Position numbers and translations under genes: made by a program | Notes under the pieces: model-generated | The model's database searches: none | Told to the model about the DNA's origin: nothing | The model's input: the letters and a program-made list of their open reading frames with translations, nothing else | Part shown: one piece after another, positions 36,544 to 47,473 of the stretch | Numbering within the stretch: position 1 is the first letter of the stretch | How the letters are laid out: each line of letters starts with the position of its first letter | Assembly: GCF_023343835.1 (NCBI RefSeq) | Contig: NC_064447.1 | Location: 8,514,501 to 8,578,500 of the forward strand | Reading direction: 5' to 3' | Length of the DNA: 64,000 nt | Source: Lagopus muta | Taxonomy: Eukaryota; Chordata; Aves; Galliformes; Phasianidae

Positions 36544-38691
36544 CTGCACAGAGCTCAGCTGGGCTGCATCAGCCTCATCCTCTCCTTAGGATGCCTTCCT
36601 CCCCATGCACCATTTTCTGGTCCAGGGGGGAAGCACCGCATTTGTATGCAAAGTCCAAGAGCTCCTCAGCAATTAAATTGAATTCTAATTATTGTATATC
36701 ACATATTAGCAATTTCTACCATGCTAATATTAATTGCTAACAAGATGATAAGATGTATCAGGTAGTCATGACGGAGCGCCGCCTTTGTTTGCCTGGCAGA
36801 GATGTGTGGCAGTGAAGCACTGGGAATCTGGTGCAGAATTTGCTGCAGACATAAATGTTTGATGGCAGAAGGTGAAGGCTTCCCCTGCCCTGGGGTGTTT
36901 GCATGGCTCCCATTGCATGCATGGAAAAGTCGAGCTTATGAGGCTGGCTCTGAACTCAGCCAGCAGTGCAGTGGTGACTTAATGTCCAATCTCACAGTGA
37001 GGTGATGGTGTCCCAGGGGTTATTTGTCTGTCTTCTGAAAAAAAAGTCCTGTGTGAGTCAGGCAGTCTGCACTACGAGCAGTGATACATTACATTTGGAC
37101 ATATGCTAAATGACATTTACCAATAAATTTATGCAGATTTCTTCTGTAATCCTTCTCCATCAAAAGTAGTAATACTTTCTCTAATGCAAATGCACTGCTA
37201 GAGCCTCGCCACATCAAACAGGAGCCATGTGGAATTGGTAAGGAATCTGAATGATAATCTTCACTGTGCTCATGAATAATCATTGGCTACAGATGATTAT
37301 TTAACAATGCTTGGAAGAGCCCAGCAGCGCTTGCCCGGCTTCCTTCAAGGTGCGGCCATTCTAGCTGCCCAGGACCATCAGCTCTGCTGAACCTTGCAAT
37401 CAGATTTCACGCTCATTTCCCATCTGGGTTCATGCATTGGCTGTGTGGCATAGAGCTCAGCAAGAGACCTGTGGGGGAGCAGCACCTCCTGTCTCTGCTG
37501 TGGGGCAAATATACTTCCAGCCCTAAAGCTGTTGAGGTCTGCGGGTGGGCAGAGCACAGGCCACGGTGAAGCCCAGGTGCTGGAAGCATGAGGCCCTTTG
37601 CCATGTTGGCCTCCATGCATTTTGTTGGCGAGGCTCATGGTTTTAATAATTTTTAAAGATGATTACATTCTGAGCAGCAATGATTTAAGCTAACGAGCAG
37701 CCTGCCACATTGTGGCTCGGCAGGAAAAGTCGCATTGCTGGAGTCATTTTTTCCCCCCCTGCAATCCAAAACACAGACATTACTGAAATAAATGATTTCT
37801 TTTTGCGGTTGTTTAATATAATTTTCACTGTGCTGCGCTCTATGAGATGCTGCAGCTCATTAAAATAATGATCAGATCCATGAGCAGGACACAGGCAATG
37901 AGCAGCAGCTGCAGCACGTCCTGCATTTGTCGTGTCCCTTTTACAGGAAGACTTTGGCTCTCTCTGTGCTCGGTGTTCTGTCATCACAGCACCACTGGCC
38001 CCGACCTGGCACTGGGCACTGGCTCCATCTCACCAGTGCAATTGAGACAGAGAGGGACAAGCAGGGAGCCAGGCAGCAGCCGCTGCGAGGACACAACAAT
38101 GTGCAGGATGAATGGGACAAATAGATGAAGAAGAGCAAATGGTCACTGTGTTGAGGCCTGATGCCAATTAGTGGGTGACAGCACTAGGAGAGTGAAAGAG
38201 CAGAGTGAGCCGTAGTTCTGGTGGCGGAAGGAAGCAGGATTCTCGCGTTCTTTTGGTCTGCTTCTTGTCTTGTTTCCCTGGGAAACTGCTCACTGTGGGA
38301 GAGTTCAGGGACCCACAGGCAGCAATGTGCTGGACGGATGTTTGCCAGTGCTCTGTGAGGGAGCTTTAACAGAGTAATTAGAAGAAGAACATCAGAGATG
38401 TGCAGGCTGCAAAATGGCAGCTAGAGGAAGACTGTGTCAGGCTATAACTGCTGATTGCTGGCCATAAAGACACAGCTTGTTATCATCCACAAAAGCTTTG
38501 GAGCTGTTACCTGTTGCCAGCAGAGCTGAAGCAGCACCTGTGGGGTAGCTGTACCTGCACCCTGCTCCAGGCTTGGCCCTACTGAGTCTTCCTGGGGCTG
38601 CTCTGTGCCCTGCCCCTGCCCTGCTGCCACCCAAATACTTCTGGTGCTGTGGGATGGCCCCATGAGCAGGGGCAGGGGGGCACAAGACTGT

Positions 38692-38935
38692 GAATCATGG
38701 AATCACTGAGGTTGGAAAAGCCCTCTCAAATCACCAAGCCTAAGCCCAGACCATCCCACCATGCCCACCATCCATGTCCTTCAGTGCCACATCTCCGTGG
38801 TTCTTGAACATCTCAAGGGACAGCAACTCCACCACCTCCCTGGGCAGAAGTTCCAGTGCCTGACTGTTCTTTCAGAGAAGAAATTTTTCCTAATACCCAA
38901 CATGAAAACCTCCCCTGGCATGACTTGAGTTTAGG
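38692..38935 (-). mobile_element. CR1 LINE 3' fragment
   Basis: Read on the + strand it starts GAATCATGGAATCACTGAGG and TTGGAAAAGCCCTCTCAAAT and continues with ACCACCTCCCTGGGCAGAAG, TTCCAGTGCCTGACTGTTCT and AAGAAATTTTTCCTAATACC. This is the reverse complement of a CR1 3' end, with the terminal ATTCTATGATTC-like repeat at the 38692 side. Confidence 0.92.
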
Positions 38936-41900
38936 GAGTTTGGGACATTGCAGCACTAAGCTGTGACATCCCACAGAGGGAACTGCAGCTCTCCAGGAGT
39001 GGGACAGAAGGAATAAGAGAGGACAGAGGATTCAAGAAGGACAAAATCATTGCCACGCACTCCAGGTGTTGTCTCGGATTAAGCAGTGCTGGAGGCAGAG
39101 AAGCCGGCGATGCGGGCTGTGAGCAGCGGAACTGCAGCCAGCGCTGCGCTGAATGCCCAATGAGCGACCGACAGGGTGTGAGCCAGGGGAAGATCTGTGC
39201 ATCTGACAAGGGCTTCTCATCAGGCCCAGCACAACAGTATGCCCGCCCACATGTGCCTTGTCACGGGGCAAACAGCCTCAGTGTACCTGGTGCAGAGTAT
39301 CAGCCTCGTGCTCGAAAAGAGAGTAAGGCAAGGATGTGATGGAAGAAGTGTTGCTGTCATTGCTGCAAGCAGAGCCAGAGCCCTCCCTGTTCAGTGCCTG
39401 CACAGTGCTGCTTGCACTGCTGTGGCGGTGCTGGGGTACATTGTGACCATCCTGGATCTGAGGCTGGGGGCAGTGTCCTGGCATGGTCCAGAAAAAGGGA
39501 GGTGATGAGATAGTGCCCCCAAAGCCACCCCGAGCCCCCCACATACCCCACAGCAGTGTTCTGCAGGGTTCAGGCATGGACCTCTGCCACAATCCGTTTC
39601 CTTCCCAGGAATGAGGGCCATGGTGGGGCCATACATAGGGCTTTTGTTCTCACCCTGCAGCCCTCTGTGCCCAGCAAAGTGGGGAACCAGCGACAAAAAT
39701 CCAATGGCAGCAAAAGGAGAATTATTAAAAAAAAAAAAAAAGACAAAAGAGAAAAATCCAGTGAAAGCAGCAAGACGGATTGCCTGCGTGGGGGAGAAGT
39801 ACTGCAGTGAGTTCACAGAGGAGCAGAGCTTGTACAAATCAAAGCAGTACTAGGAGAACTTTGAACTCTCTGAGTTCATGTCATTGGCCCTCAGCCTGGC
39901 TCTGTCTCCCCAAGGACTCACAGGACTGCTGCACTCATCGGATGCTGTGTGACAATCCCCTGCTGCCTATTTCCTGCAGCTCACGTGAGAACTCCACCAG
40001 TGCCTGAAAGCAAGTTGGCACTGTGCCCTGCCTGAGGCTGAGCTGCCCATCCCCAGTGTCCTTCTGGCTTTTGGAGAGACTTTTGGAGACTTCTGCTGCC
40101 CCACATTGGTGGAAGGTGTGACCCAGGTACATCCCATCCAGGATGGGGCACTGATGCCCATGGCTTGCTGCTGTTTCTTACAAGGAGGTTTGTAAAGATG
40201 CAGGCTTTGCAACCTTGGCTTTTGTACAAACATTTTAATTCCAGAGCACAGCCACACAGTGCAGATGCCCAGCAGCAGCACGAAGCAATGAGCTGGCTGC
40301 ACAGTGCTGACAAGAGGCAGGAAATAGAGGCTAATTAAGGCTGCGAAACAGGAAGAATCACCTATATGATTTGAGCTCCAGGACAAGAAAAAAAGGCCCA
40401 CATTCAAGAAAAAATAAAAGCCTGCAGTATTAAATATTTGCTATTTTTATGAAGGTTATGGGACACTCGTTAACTTCTCAATTATTTGTGCTGCCTTGCT
40501 GCTAAGTTAACTGGTTTGAAATCCTCTGTGAAGATACACAGCACCTTGAAAGGCTCTGAGAAGCCACATGCCTGCCCTGGGAGGAGAGCACTCCTTGCTC
40601 CCAGCCCTGTGATGGCACCACTTGCTGTGCTTGCTCCTCCGTTATTTTATAGTCTCAAATAGCAACAATTTACCTGCTGCCAATTTCTTGCTTTTCCATT
40701 TGCTGCAAGCCTGAAAGAGACAAATGGAGCACTTTTTGCTCAACCACATTGCTGGTGCCAGCAGCACTTAAAGAGCTCTCCGCAGCAATGGGCTCACCTG
40801 GCACTGGGCACAGCAGTTCCTGGCACTCTGAGGATGCAGTGAGCTCTATCCAGCCCCAGCCTGCAGGTTAGGAACAGACCCCACAGCTTCTGCTGTGCCT
40901 GGTCCCCCCTCAGTTGCCTACACCCTTGGTGCAGCTGCAATCAATGCCACCCCAATTAGCACAGCTGCAGCCGTGCTTTATGCTTACAGGCTCCTCAGAG
41001 AGCCCTTGTAGTGTCTTGGTTAGGGGACAAGAGACAGGCAGTGCCCATGTGGTGACCTTAGGGCAGGCTCCTGTTGTACTTTGGCTCTTGAACAACCCCT
41101 CTTCCCACAGTTCTCTCTTCCTGATATGACTTTTGCTGGGACCCCCCACAACTGCCGTCCCATGGTCGATGTCCACCCCTCAGCTCCCTGTGGTGTTCCC
41201 TGAAGGCAGCAGCTCACTGCTCTGTTCCCTATCAACTGTAGAATTTATAGGAGTGGATCCCCTGCCAAGCCCCATTACTACATATGCTCTGGTTTAAGGC
41301 TGGTGATAAAACCTGGTGGCAGTGGTTTGCATTGACATGTGGGGGCTGACAGCATCCCTGCACGGACTGCTGCTCCTGGAAGCCTATCCCAGCTGCTGGG
41401 ATCCCAGTGCTGCTCCATCCCTGCAGACTGGGGACATGTGCAGTGAACACATGGCATCTGCACACTCAGCAGCCCCAGAGCCACTGAGTGTTGTGTTCCC
41501 ATGGGGAATAAGGGGAACTCCAGGCCCTGAGGAAGAGCAGGCGAGACTTGAATCTCCCTGGAGTATTTCCTATTGCTTTTAATTGGTGCAAATGGATGAG
41601 CTCTGATGGCATTATTGTGTGGGGATTGCTGGACTCACAGGGACAGAGCAGTTACGGCAGGATAATAATCACTGCCATGTGCATAAGTGACACTCTCACT
41701 GTGGAAGAACACATACAGGCTGAAGGTTGGAGCTGCAAGCTCTGTGCAGGAAAGTCTGCACCCACGAGGGAGCCCTGCAAGGACCTCCAGCCATCATCTG
41801 GTGTCACAAGGGGGTGGCCCCAGCCCTGCAGCCCTTTGCCTTCTGCCACTTGGCTGCTGGGGTCTCTGCAGGAAACTTGCTGAGCATTGCAACTGCTGCA

Positions 41901-42886
41901 CCATGAGAGCAGCAGCAGTGTTCGGCCTATTTATTTTTTCCCTTTGCTGTTGTTCCTCCCGTTCTCTCTTCAAATCTTCCTTTGAAACCAAAACTTCCTG
42001 TTGTCTGAAATGGACAATCAGAGCTCCGGCAGCTGCAGCCCAAGAGCTTTGGTGCTTGGCAGCAGGATGAGAACTGCAAAACTATTTCTTTGAGGCAAAT
42101 TATGCATTCATCTTGCTCATTTGAAACAAAATATGATTTGCAATTTAACTTTCCATAATGAGCTCCTGCTATTATACGGTTTCCATAATGGCTGGTTTCA
42201 CTGAAACAGATTGTTGGTGCACATGGTTTACAAAACATTTTCAATGCAAGCCCCGTTTTTTCTTATTTTAAATAGCAACAGCTGCTAAGCATGATAATTA
42301 TTGTATTTCATCAAAATAAACCAAGTTGCTTCTTAACACTACTTGGTGCAGTTTTTCCAGCAGACCTGGTGGTTACTAAAGATGGGGGAAGTTGTGATGG
42401 AGTGACAGCAGTTTGTCAGCAAAGAGATGCTGCTGAGATGAGGGTTTGCTGCTTGGGCATTTCCTGGGGAAATTTAAGAGCTGGGCTTAGCAGCCATGGC
42501 CAAGCAAAGATTTAAGGTGCACAGCGCTCCCAGCAGCTGATAACGGTGCTGGAGGAGCTCTCACAGCTGCTGAATGAAGGCTGCCCTTTGGAGCACCTCA
42601 GCTCTTGGATTTCGATGATGTATAGTAATGGCACCGCAGAAGCCATTACTGTCCATCAAGGAAAAAATAAACATGCGCTATGAATTGCTTGGACTCGCTG
42701 GGCTTTTGAGAGTTATTTCAAATGGTAGAAAAAATAACAACAAACAAATCAAAGCAAGGGAGGGCAAAGGACAACGTCAGGGAATGAACAACCAAGGAGG
42801 TGGCTGCTGAGGTTGAGGAGCTCATCCTACAGCACGGTGTGGGATGTGGGTACCTGCAGAGCTGGGCTTAAGAGAACATGGTGGGA

Positions 42887-42921
42887 AGGGAAGGAGGAGA
42901 AGGGAAGGAGGAGAAGGGAAG
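42887..42921. repeat. 14-bp GA-rich tandem repeat
   Basis: AGGGAAGGAGGAGA occurs twice in tandem with a partial third copy. Confidence 0.9.
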
Positions 42922-44947
42922 CTCCACACTGATCCACATGCAGATGATGTTCCCTCCACGTCTGTATGGATGCCAACTTCTGCCAGCTGATGCGTGCAGC
43001 TCCTAGTTGGGATTTCTGTCTACTAAAACAGGAATACAGCAATTAAAGCACTCCCTTGAGATGCAAGCAGCAGCAGGACCTTCAGTGACCAGAATGCAGG
43101 GGCTGCAGCTCCCCACTGCTATCCCCATCCCAGGGCTGTGCCTCTGGCCCCATCCCTCTGCCTCCTGCTTGCCCCTACTGCGCGGTCCCTCTGCAGCAGG
43201 ATGGATGCAGTACCCATGGCAACAGCCACTCCTGTGCTGACATTGGAACAACAGATGCTGACCTTGGTGGACACAGTTGCATTAGCAGCTTAACCAGAAT
43301 GAAGCTCGTTACATTTTCAGTGGGGTCATTCTGAGTGCAGTAACATTACCTGAAGTCTTCTGCTCAGGTGAGATGAGCCCACAGCTTGTGCTCATTTTGC
43401 AGTGACCATACAATGATCTAAAACTGCAAAAAGGCTTTGTACAATAAATACAGAGCTGTTCCTAAGCTCTGCAGCACCCTTAAATCAGGCTGCTCACACA
43501 CCATGTAGGCTGGGACTGGCTGGCTGGTGTGGGCTGGAAGGAGGAGCAGCAGGAACCCTGCCCACCGTGGCATCAGTGGGGACACAGCATGTGGTGATTG
43601 CCTGCACTACGCCCTGGGATTGGCAGCAAGAGAACGAGGTAAGGGGGTAACTGCTGGTCCAGCTCCTTAAATTTGAACAAATCTTTTAAAATCCTTTTTC
43701 CCTGAATGGTTGGAAAGATCGGGAGATAGGCAGAATGCAGACTTTCAGGTACTGAAATTAAACTTGTTAAGAAATCCATATTGATTTGTGCTTCTGTGAA
43801 AAATATTGAAGCCTCTGGATTTAGCCTGGGTATTGATTTTCTCTCTCAGGGCAGATGCTGGCACACAGGGCAGATGTGGCACGTGGCAGAGACCACCTTC
43901 CATCACCACCTCCCTGCATCCCTTTGCCACCACTCAGTCTTGCAGGGAGCAGCTGCAACTCATTTCAGTGTCACCATTTGCAAGGCTGTGCCACTGCTCC
44001 ACTCTGCACCCAGGTCTCCGTGCTTGTCTCTTTTCTGCTAACATCTTCCAGCTCAGCCTTTGCTGGGTATTACCACCAGATGCAGTGGCAGTACCTGTTT
44101 TCTCCCAGACAGAAGCAGTGGTGCCATGTGCTGATCAGGGCTTGGAGAGACAGAGCACAAAGGACAAAAAAAAAACAAAAAACCAAAAAAACCCAACAAC
44201 AAAAGGACAGTGACATTACAAAGATCAATAGCTGGAGGTGGTCTGCCTCAGAAATAACCAAACAAAGCCTTCAGATAGCAAGCCCAGCTTCCAGGAAAGT
44301 AAAGTAATGGTGTGCAGCCTGTGCTGCTGCATCCCTGGCACCCCACAGAGAGACCATGTCCTGGGGCACCTCCTGCTTCCTGTCAGCGAATCAGGGATAA
44401 CTCAGTTACCTTTGGAAAATCAATTCTCTGTCCTTTGCTGTCTCCTGGCTCACTTCCCTCAAGGAAAACACCAGCAATACAAATCACCCCAAACGTGACT
44501 CTGGGGCACCAAAGTACACTGTGCTGGTGCAGCACATAGCACAGTAGCACCCCAGGTCCTCCCAAGCACTGCTTCCACAGGTGACCACAAAGGCAGTTAA
44601 TACAAGACAGCAGATGTCATCGTCTTAACAGCACGCTCAGTTACATCACCGACAATTGCCATGACACTGGAGTTTCTCAGCCTAAAGCAGACCCAGCATT
44701 TGCTGGCAGTGAGCTGCACTCCACCCAGCCCTGCAGCTGCTCCGCCTGCTGGGGAGGCAGGGGCGTGTGTGCAAGCAGTCCTGCTGCTGGGCTGAGCTGC
44801 TGGGATCTGTTCCCAGCTACCAGTGTGCCCTGCTCACATGCTTTGCTGCTCCCGGTAAGTACAATCAGAGCTTCTTACCTGCAGTATTTGGTGACTCAGC
44901 TGGAAGCTGCTTTCTGGAGATTTAGTCCTGAAAAAAAAGTCACTTTT

Positions 44948-45372
44948 AGAGAAGCACAGAGCTGTAGGTGTTGGAGGGGCGCTCTGGAGTTCCCTCAGTC
45001 CAATCCCCACAGCAGGTTCCCTGCAGCAGGTTGCACAGGGACACATCCAGGCAGGTTTGCAGCCTTCCGCTGGGATCTCTCCCTGTCTGTCAGTACCTAG
45101 GGAGCCCAGCGCTGGGTGTAATGCTCCAGGTGTAGCCTCCCTAGGGCAGAGCAGAGGGGAAGATCATTTCTCTCACCTGCTAGCCTCACTGTGCAATGCA
45201 GCCCAGAGTCCCATTGGCATTCTTGGCCACCAGGACACGCTGCTGGCTAATGGGCACCCTTGTGGTCAACAATTAGTCAGCCATAGGTTGACAAGGACAC
45301 CATTAGCCTTCTTGGCCTTGAAAGCACTCTGCTGACTCACGGTCAGCCTGCTGCCACCAGGACACCCTGGCA
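44948..45372 (-). mobile_element. Older CR1 fragment with internal deletion and partial duplication
   Basis: On the + strand GTTGGAGGGGCGCTCTGGAG, CCCTGCAGCAGGTTGCACAG and CATCCAGGCAGGTTTG match an antisense CR1. It then jumps to the more 5' CR1 part (TCCGCTGGGATCTCTCCCTG, GGGAGCCCAGCGCTGGGTGT, CCCATTGGCATTCTTGGCCA). The block ending TTCTTGGCC...GACTCACGGTCA recurs about 75 bases later in altered form, suggesting a local duplication. Strongly diverged. Confidence 0.75.
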
Positions 45373-46107
45373 TTGCTTAATGCTCTTTTTGAAGGGCACC
45401 CACCTAGAGAAGGTGTGCTGGGAGTTGTGGAGCCCTCCAGAGCTGGTGATCACAGCCCAGGTAAACTAAAATGTTGCTGTTTCTGCATTCTACACCACAA
45501 GTCCTTTTACTACTTCGTGTTTAAATATTTCCCTAGGATGGGGATGCTTCACTTCCTCGGCTGTTTTTAATACATGCAATCAGCGACTGCTGCAATTAAG
45601 AGGCCTAATTAGCATCTGAATAGGACTTCTCACCCACTCCTTACAACAGCAGCAAACAAGCCATGAGGACACGAGCTGCACCGGGAACTTCCCTTGCACA
45701 GGGCAATCAGGAGCTCTTCTACCCCTACACCCATGGTGCTGCCATGGGAATCCATCATTTTAGCCAGGCAGTTATGTGAGGCTTCCTCTAAGTGCACAGC
45801 TCTAGGAGCAGCTGCTCAGGCCCTGCTGCATCCAGATGAGCCCTGCTCTGGACAGGGACACGGCTCAGTGCTCAGAGCGAACCAGAAGCAGAGCCAGCAC
45901 ACAGGGGCTCCCACTGCACCCAGAAATACCTGGACCCAGAGTAGCCCCTTCCCCATGCAGCCCCCCGGCATCCCCCAACAGCCCCATGGGAGAGCTTGGA
46001 GCTGCATGGGGTGCAGCTCCAATGAGATGCTGTGCACGATCCCTGGTGACACAGCACAGCACACACCACCTATCCAGCCAAGGAACTTGCTTGCCAAACT
46101 GGATGAC

Positions 46108-46113
46108 TTTATT
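46108..46113 (-). other. Candidate CACNG3 polyadenylation signal
   Basis: AATAAA on the minus strand (AACAATAAAGTC), about 850 bases after the CACNG3 stop codon. It is the first canonical hexamer I noticed downstream. No transcript evidence is available from sequence. Confidence 0.35.
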
Positions 46114-46960
46114 GTTATTTTTCCCATTCATCTCCTGGTCGTATTCATTATAGAACCACACACCATCAGCACACCAACCACAGCCAAGGCCCAGTCCTAA
46201 TCCCAGCTTCTTCTCAGCGTGACCAGGTCAAGTGTAGCTTCCTCTGTTGTACCCAGACAGTAATTTGTGGCTGAGAGGGTATTAATTTTCAGGAATTATT
46301 TCATTTTCTTGCAACGTTAGAGGTTAATTAAATGCTGGCTAATTGCTACCAGTCATTGGAGAAATTTTGCTCCTGAGTCCATTCATGGTCTGAATGCACC
46401 AAAAGGAAGAAAGAAAGAAAGAATGGAGGAAAGAAAGAAGCCCTTTCATGACCACAGAAAATTGCAAAAGGATGTTTCTTCCAACCTGACATGACAAAAT
46501 TGAATTCCAAGCTATTTAATGCATGCACGAAACACCATAAAGAAGCCCATCCCGAGCACTCCACCCTCCACAACGGGACGCGGTTTCAAGACCATGAGCA
46601 GAGCAGCCAGCTCTGGGCTCCAGGCGTTCCGCTGGGAGTAATGACCCAACGGGGTTCTCACAGACAGGGCTGTCGCCAGCATTTCCAGTGGGACATACAG
46701 CTAAGGGAACACTGCGGTTATTATCAACATTAACGATGGTGACTTTGGGAATCCCCCAACCTGCCCTCTGGGCGCTGGGGCTGTGCCCACCAGGACAGCA
46801 CGTCCCAGCCCGGCATCCCCCCAGGGTGGCACCTGGGGAAAGGGGCACAGGGAGCTCGTTGGGGTGTCCTTAAAAGTGGGGTTTCATGGGTTACACCGTC
46901 ACGAGGATCATGTCATGCAGCCTGACAAAACACCTCTGTACACGTGCCCGGCGGCGGGGC
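46114..46960 (-). other. CACNG3: Probable CACNG3 3'UTR
   Basis: About 850 bases between the CACNG3 stop and the candidate polyadenylation signal. It includes a purine-rich (GAAA)n-like stretch at 46403-46440. No gene was seen in it on either strand. The end point is inferred. Confidence 0.4.
46403..46440. repeat. (GAAA)n-like microsatellite
   Basis: AAGGAAGAAAGAAAGAAAGA followed by ATGGAGGAAAGAAAGAAG, an imperfect tetranucleotide repeat. Confidence 0.85.
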
Positions 46961-47473
46961 TCAGACCGGCGTGGTTCGTCTGTTGGCCGGGTTGTTGTGC
47001 AAAGACTCCTTAAACTCTTTGGGGATGGAGTTGTGGACCTGTAAAAAACCGTGGTCCCGCTCCGAGTTGAGCAGCGTCCCCATGGTGACCTTGGAGGGAT
47101 CCCTGGAGAGGGTGAACATGGAGATGTCGGTGGAGGGGATGGTGCCGAAGCCCTTGCTGATGGGCGACATGTCCCGGGAGCGCGGCTCGGTGGAGCGCGA
47201 GCTGGACCGCCGGCGGAAGCGGGTACCGGTAGGGGGGCAGGCGGGTGAATGCCGACCGCTTCAGCAGCTCCGAGTGGGACCTGGCGCGGATCTGGCGGTG
47301 CTTCTCGATGTACATGTGCACGGCGATCACCCCCACCATCTCGGCAATGATGAAGGACAGTGCACCAAAGTAGAAGGACCAGCCGTAGGAGTAGCTCTTC
47401 TTGGAGTCGCTCTGCCCCGGGTCCCCCGCATTGGCTGAGATGTAGACGATGATCCCAATGATGTTGCTGAGAC
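46961..47473 (-). CDS. CACNG3: CACNG3 coding exon 4 (TM3-TM4, cytoplasmic tail; frameshifted)
   Basis: Begins [20 protein letters not shown], continues [20 protein letters not shown] and [18 protein letters not shown], and reads to RLPPYRY. One extra G on the + strand within 47221-47223 then breaks the frame. In the +1-corrected frame the conserved Arg/Ser-rich segment, [39 protein letters not shown] and the PDZ ligand TTPV follow intact to TGA at 46961-46963. All other codons fit the family, so the lesion is a single-base indel, an assembly error or a very recent event. Confidence 0.93.

Larger units (their letters stand above)
31341..46107. other. Intergenic region between RBBP6 promoter and CACNG3 3' end
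   Basis: About 14.8 kb with no supportable gene. It contains an (AAAC)n run (31695-31720), a CpG-rich islet (35090-35275), an 18-bp tandem repeat (36478-36543), several AT-rich candidate conserved blocks (36655-36780, 37075-37315, 37625-37880, 42070-42260), a GA-rich tandem (42887-42921), and two CR1 fragments. Open frames here are short and unlike any family I know. Confidence 0.75.
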
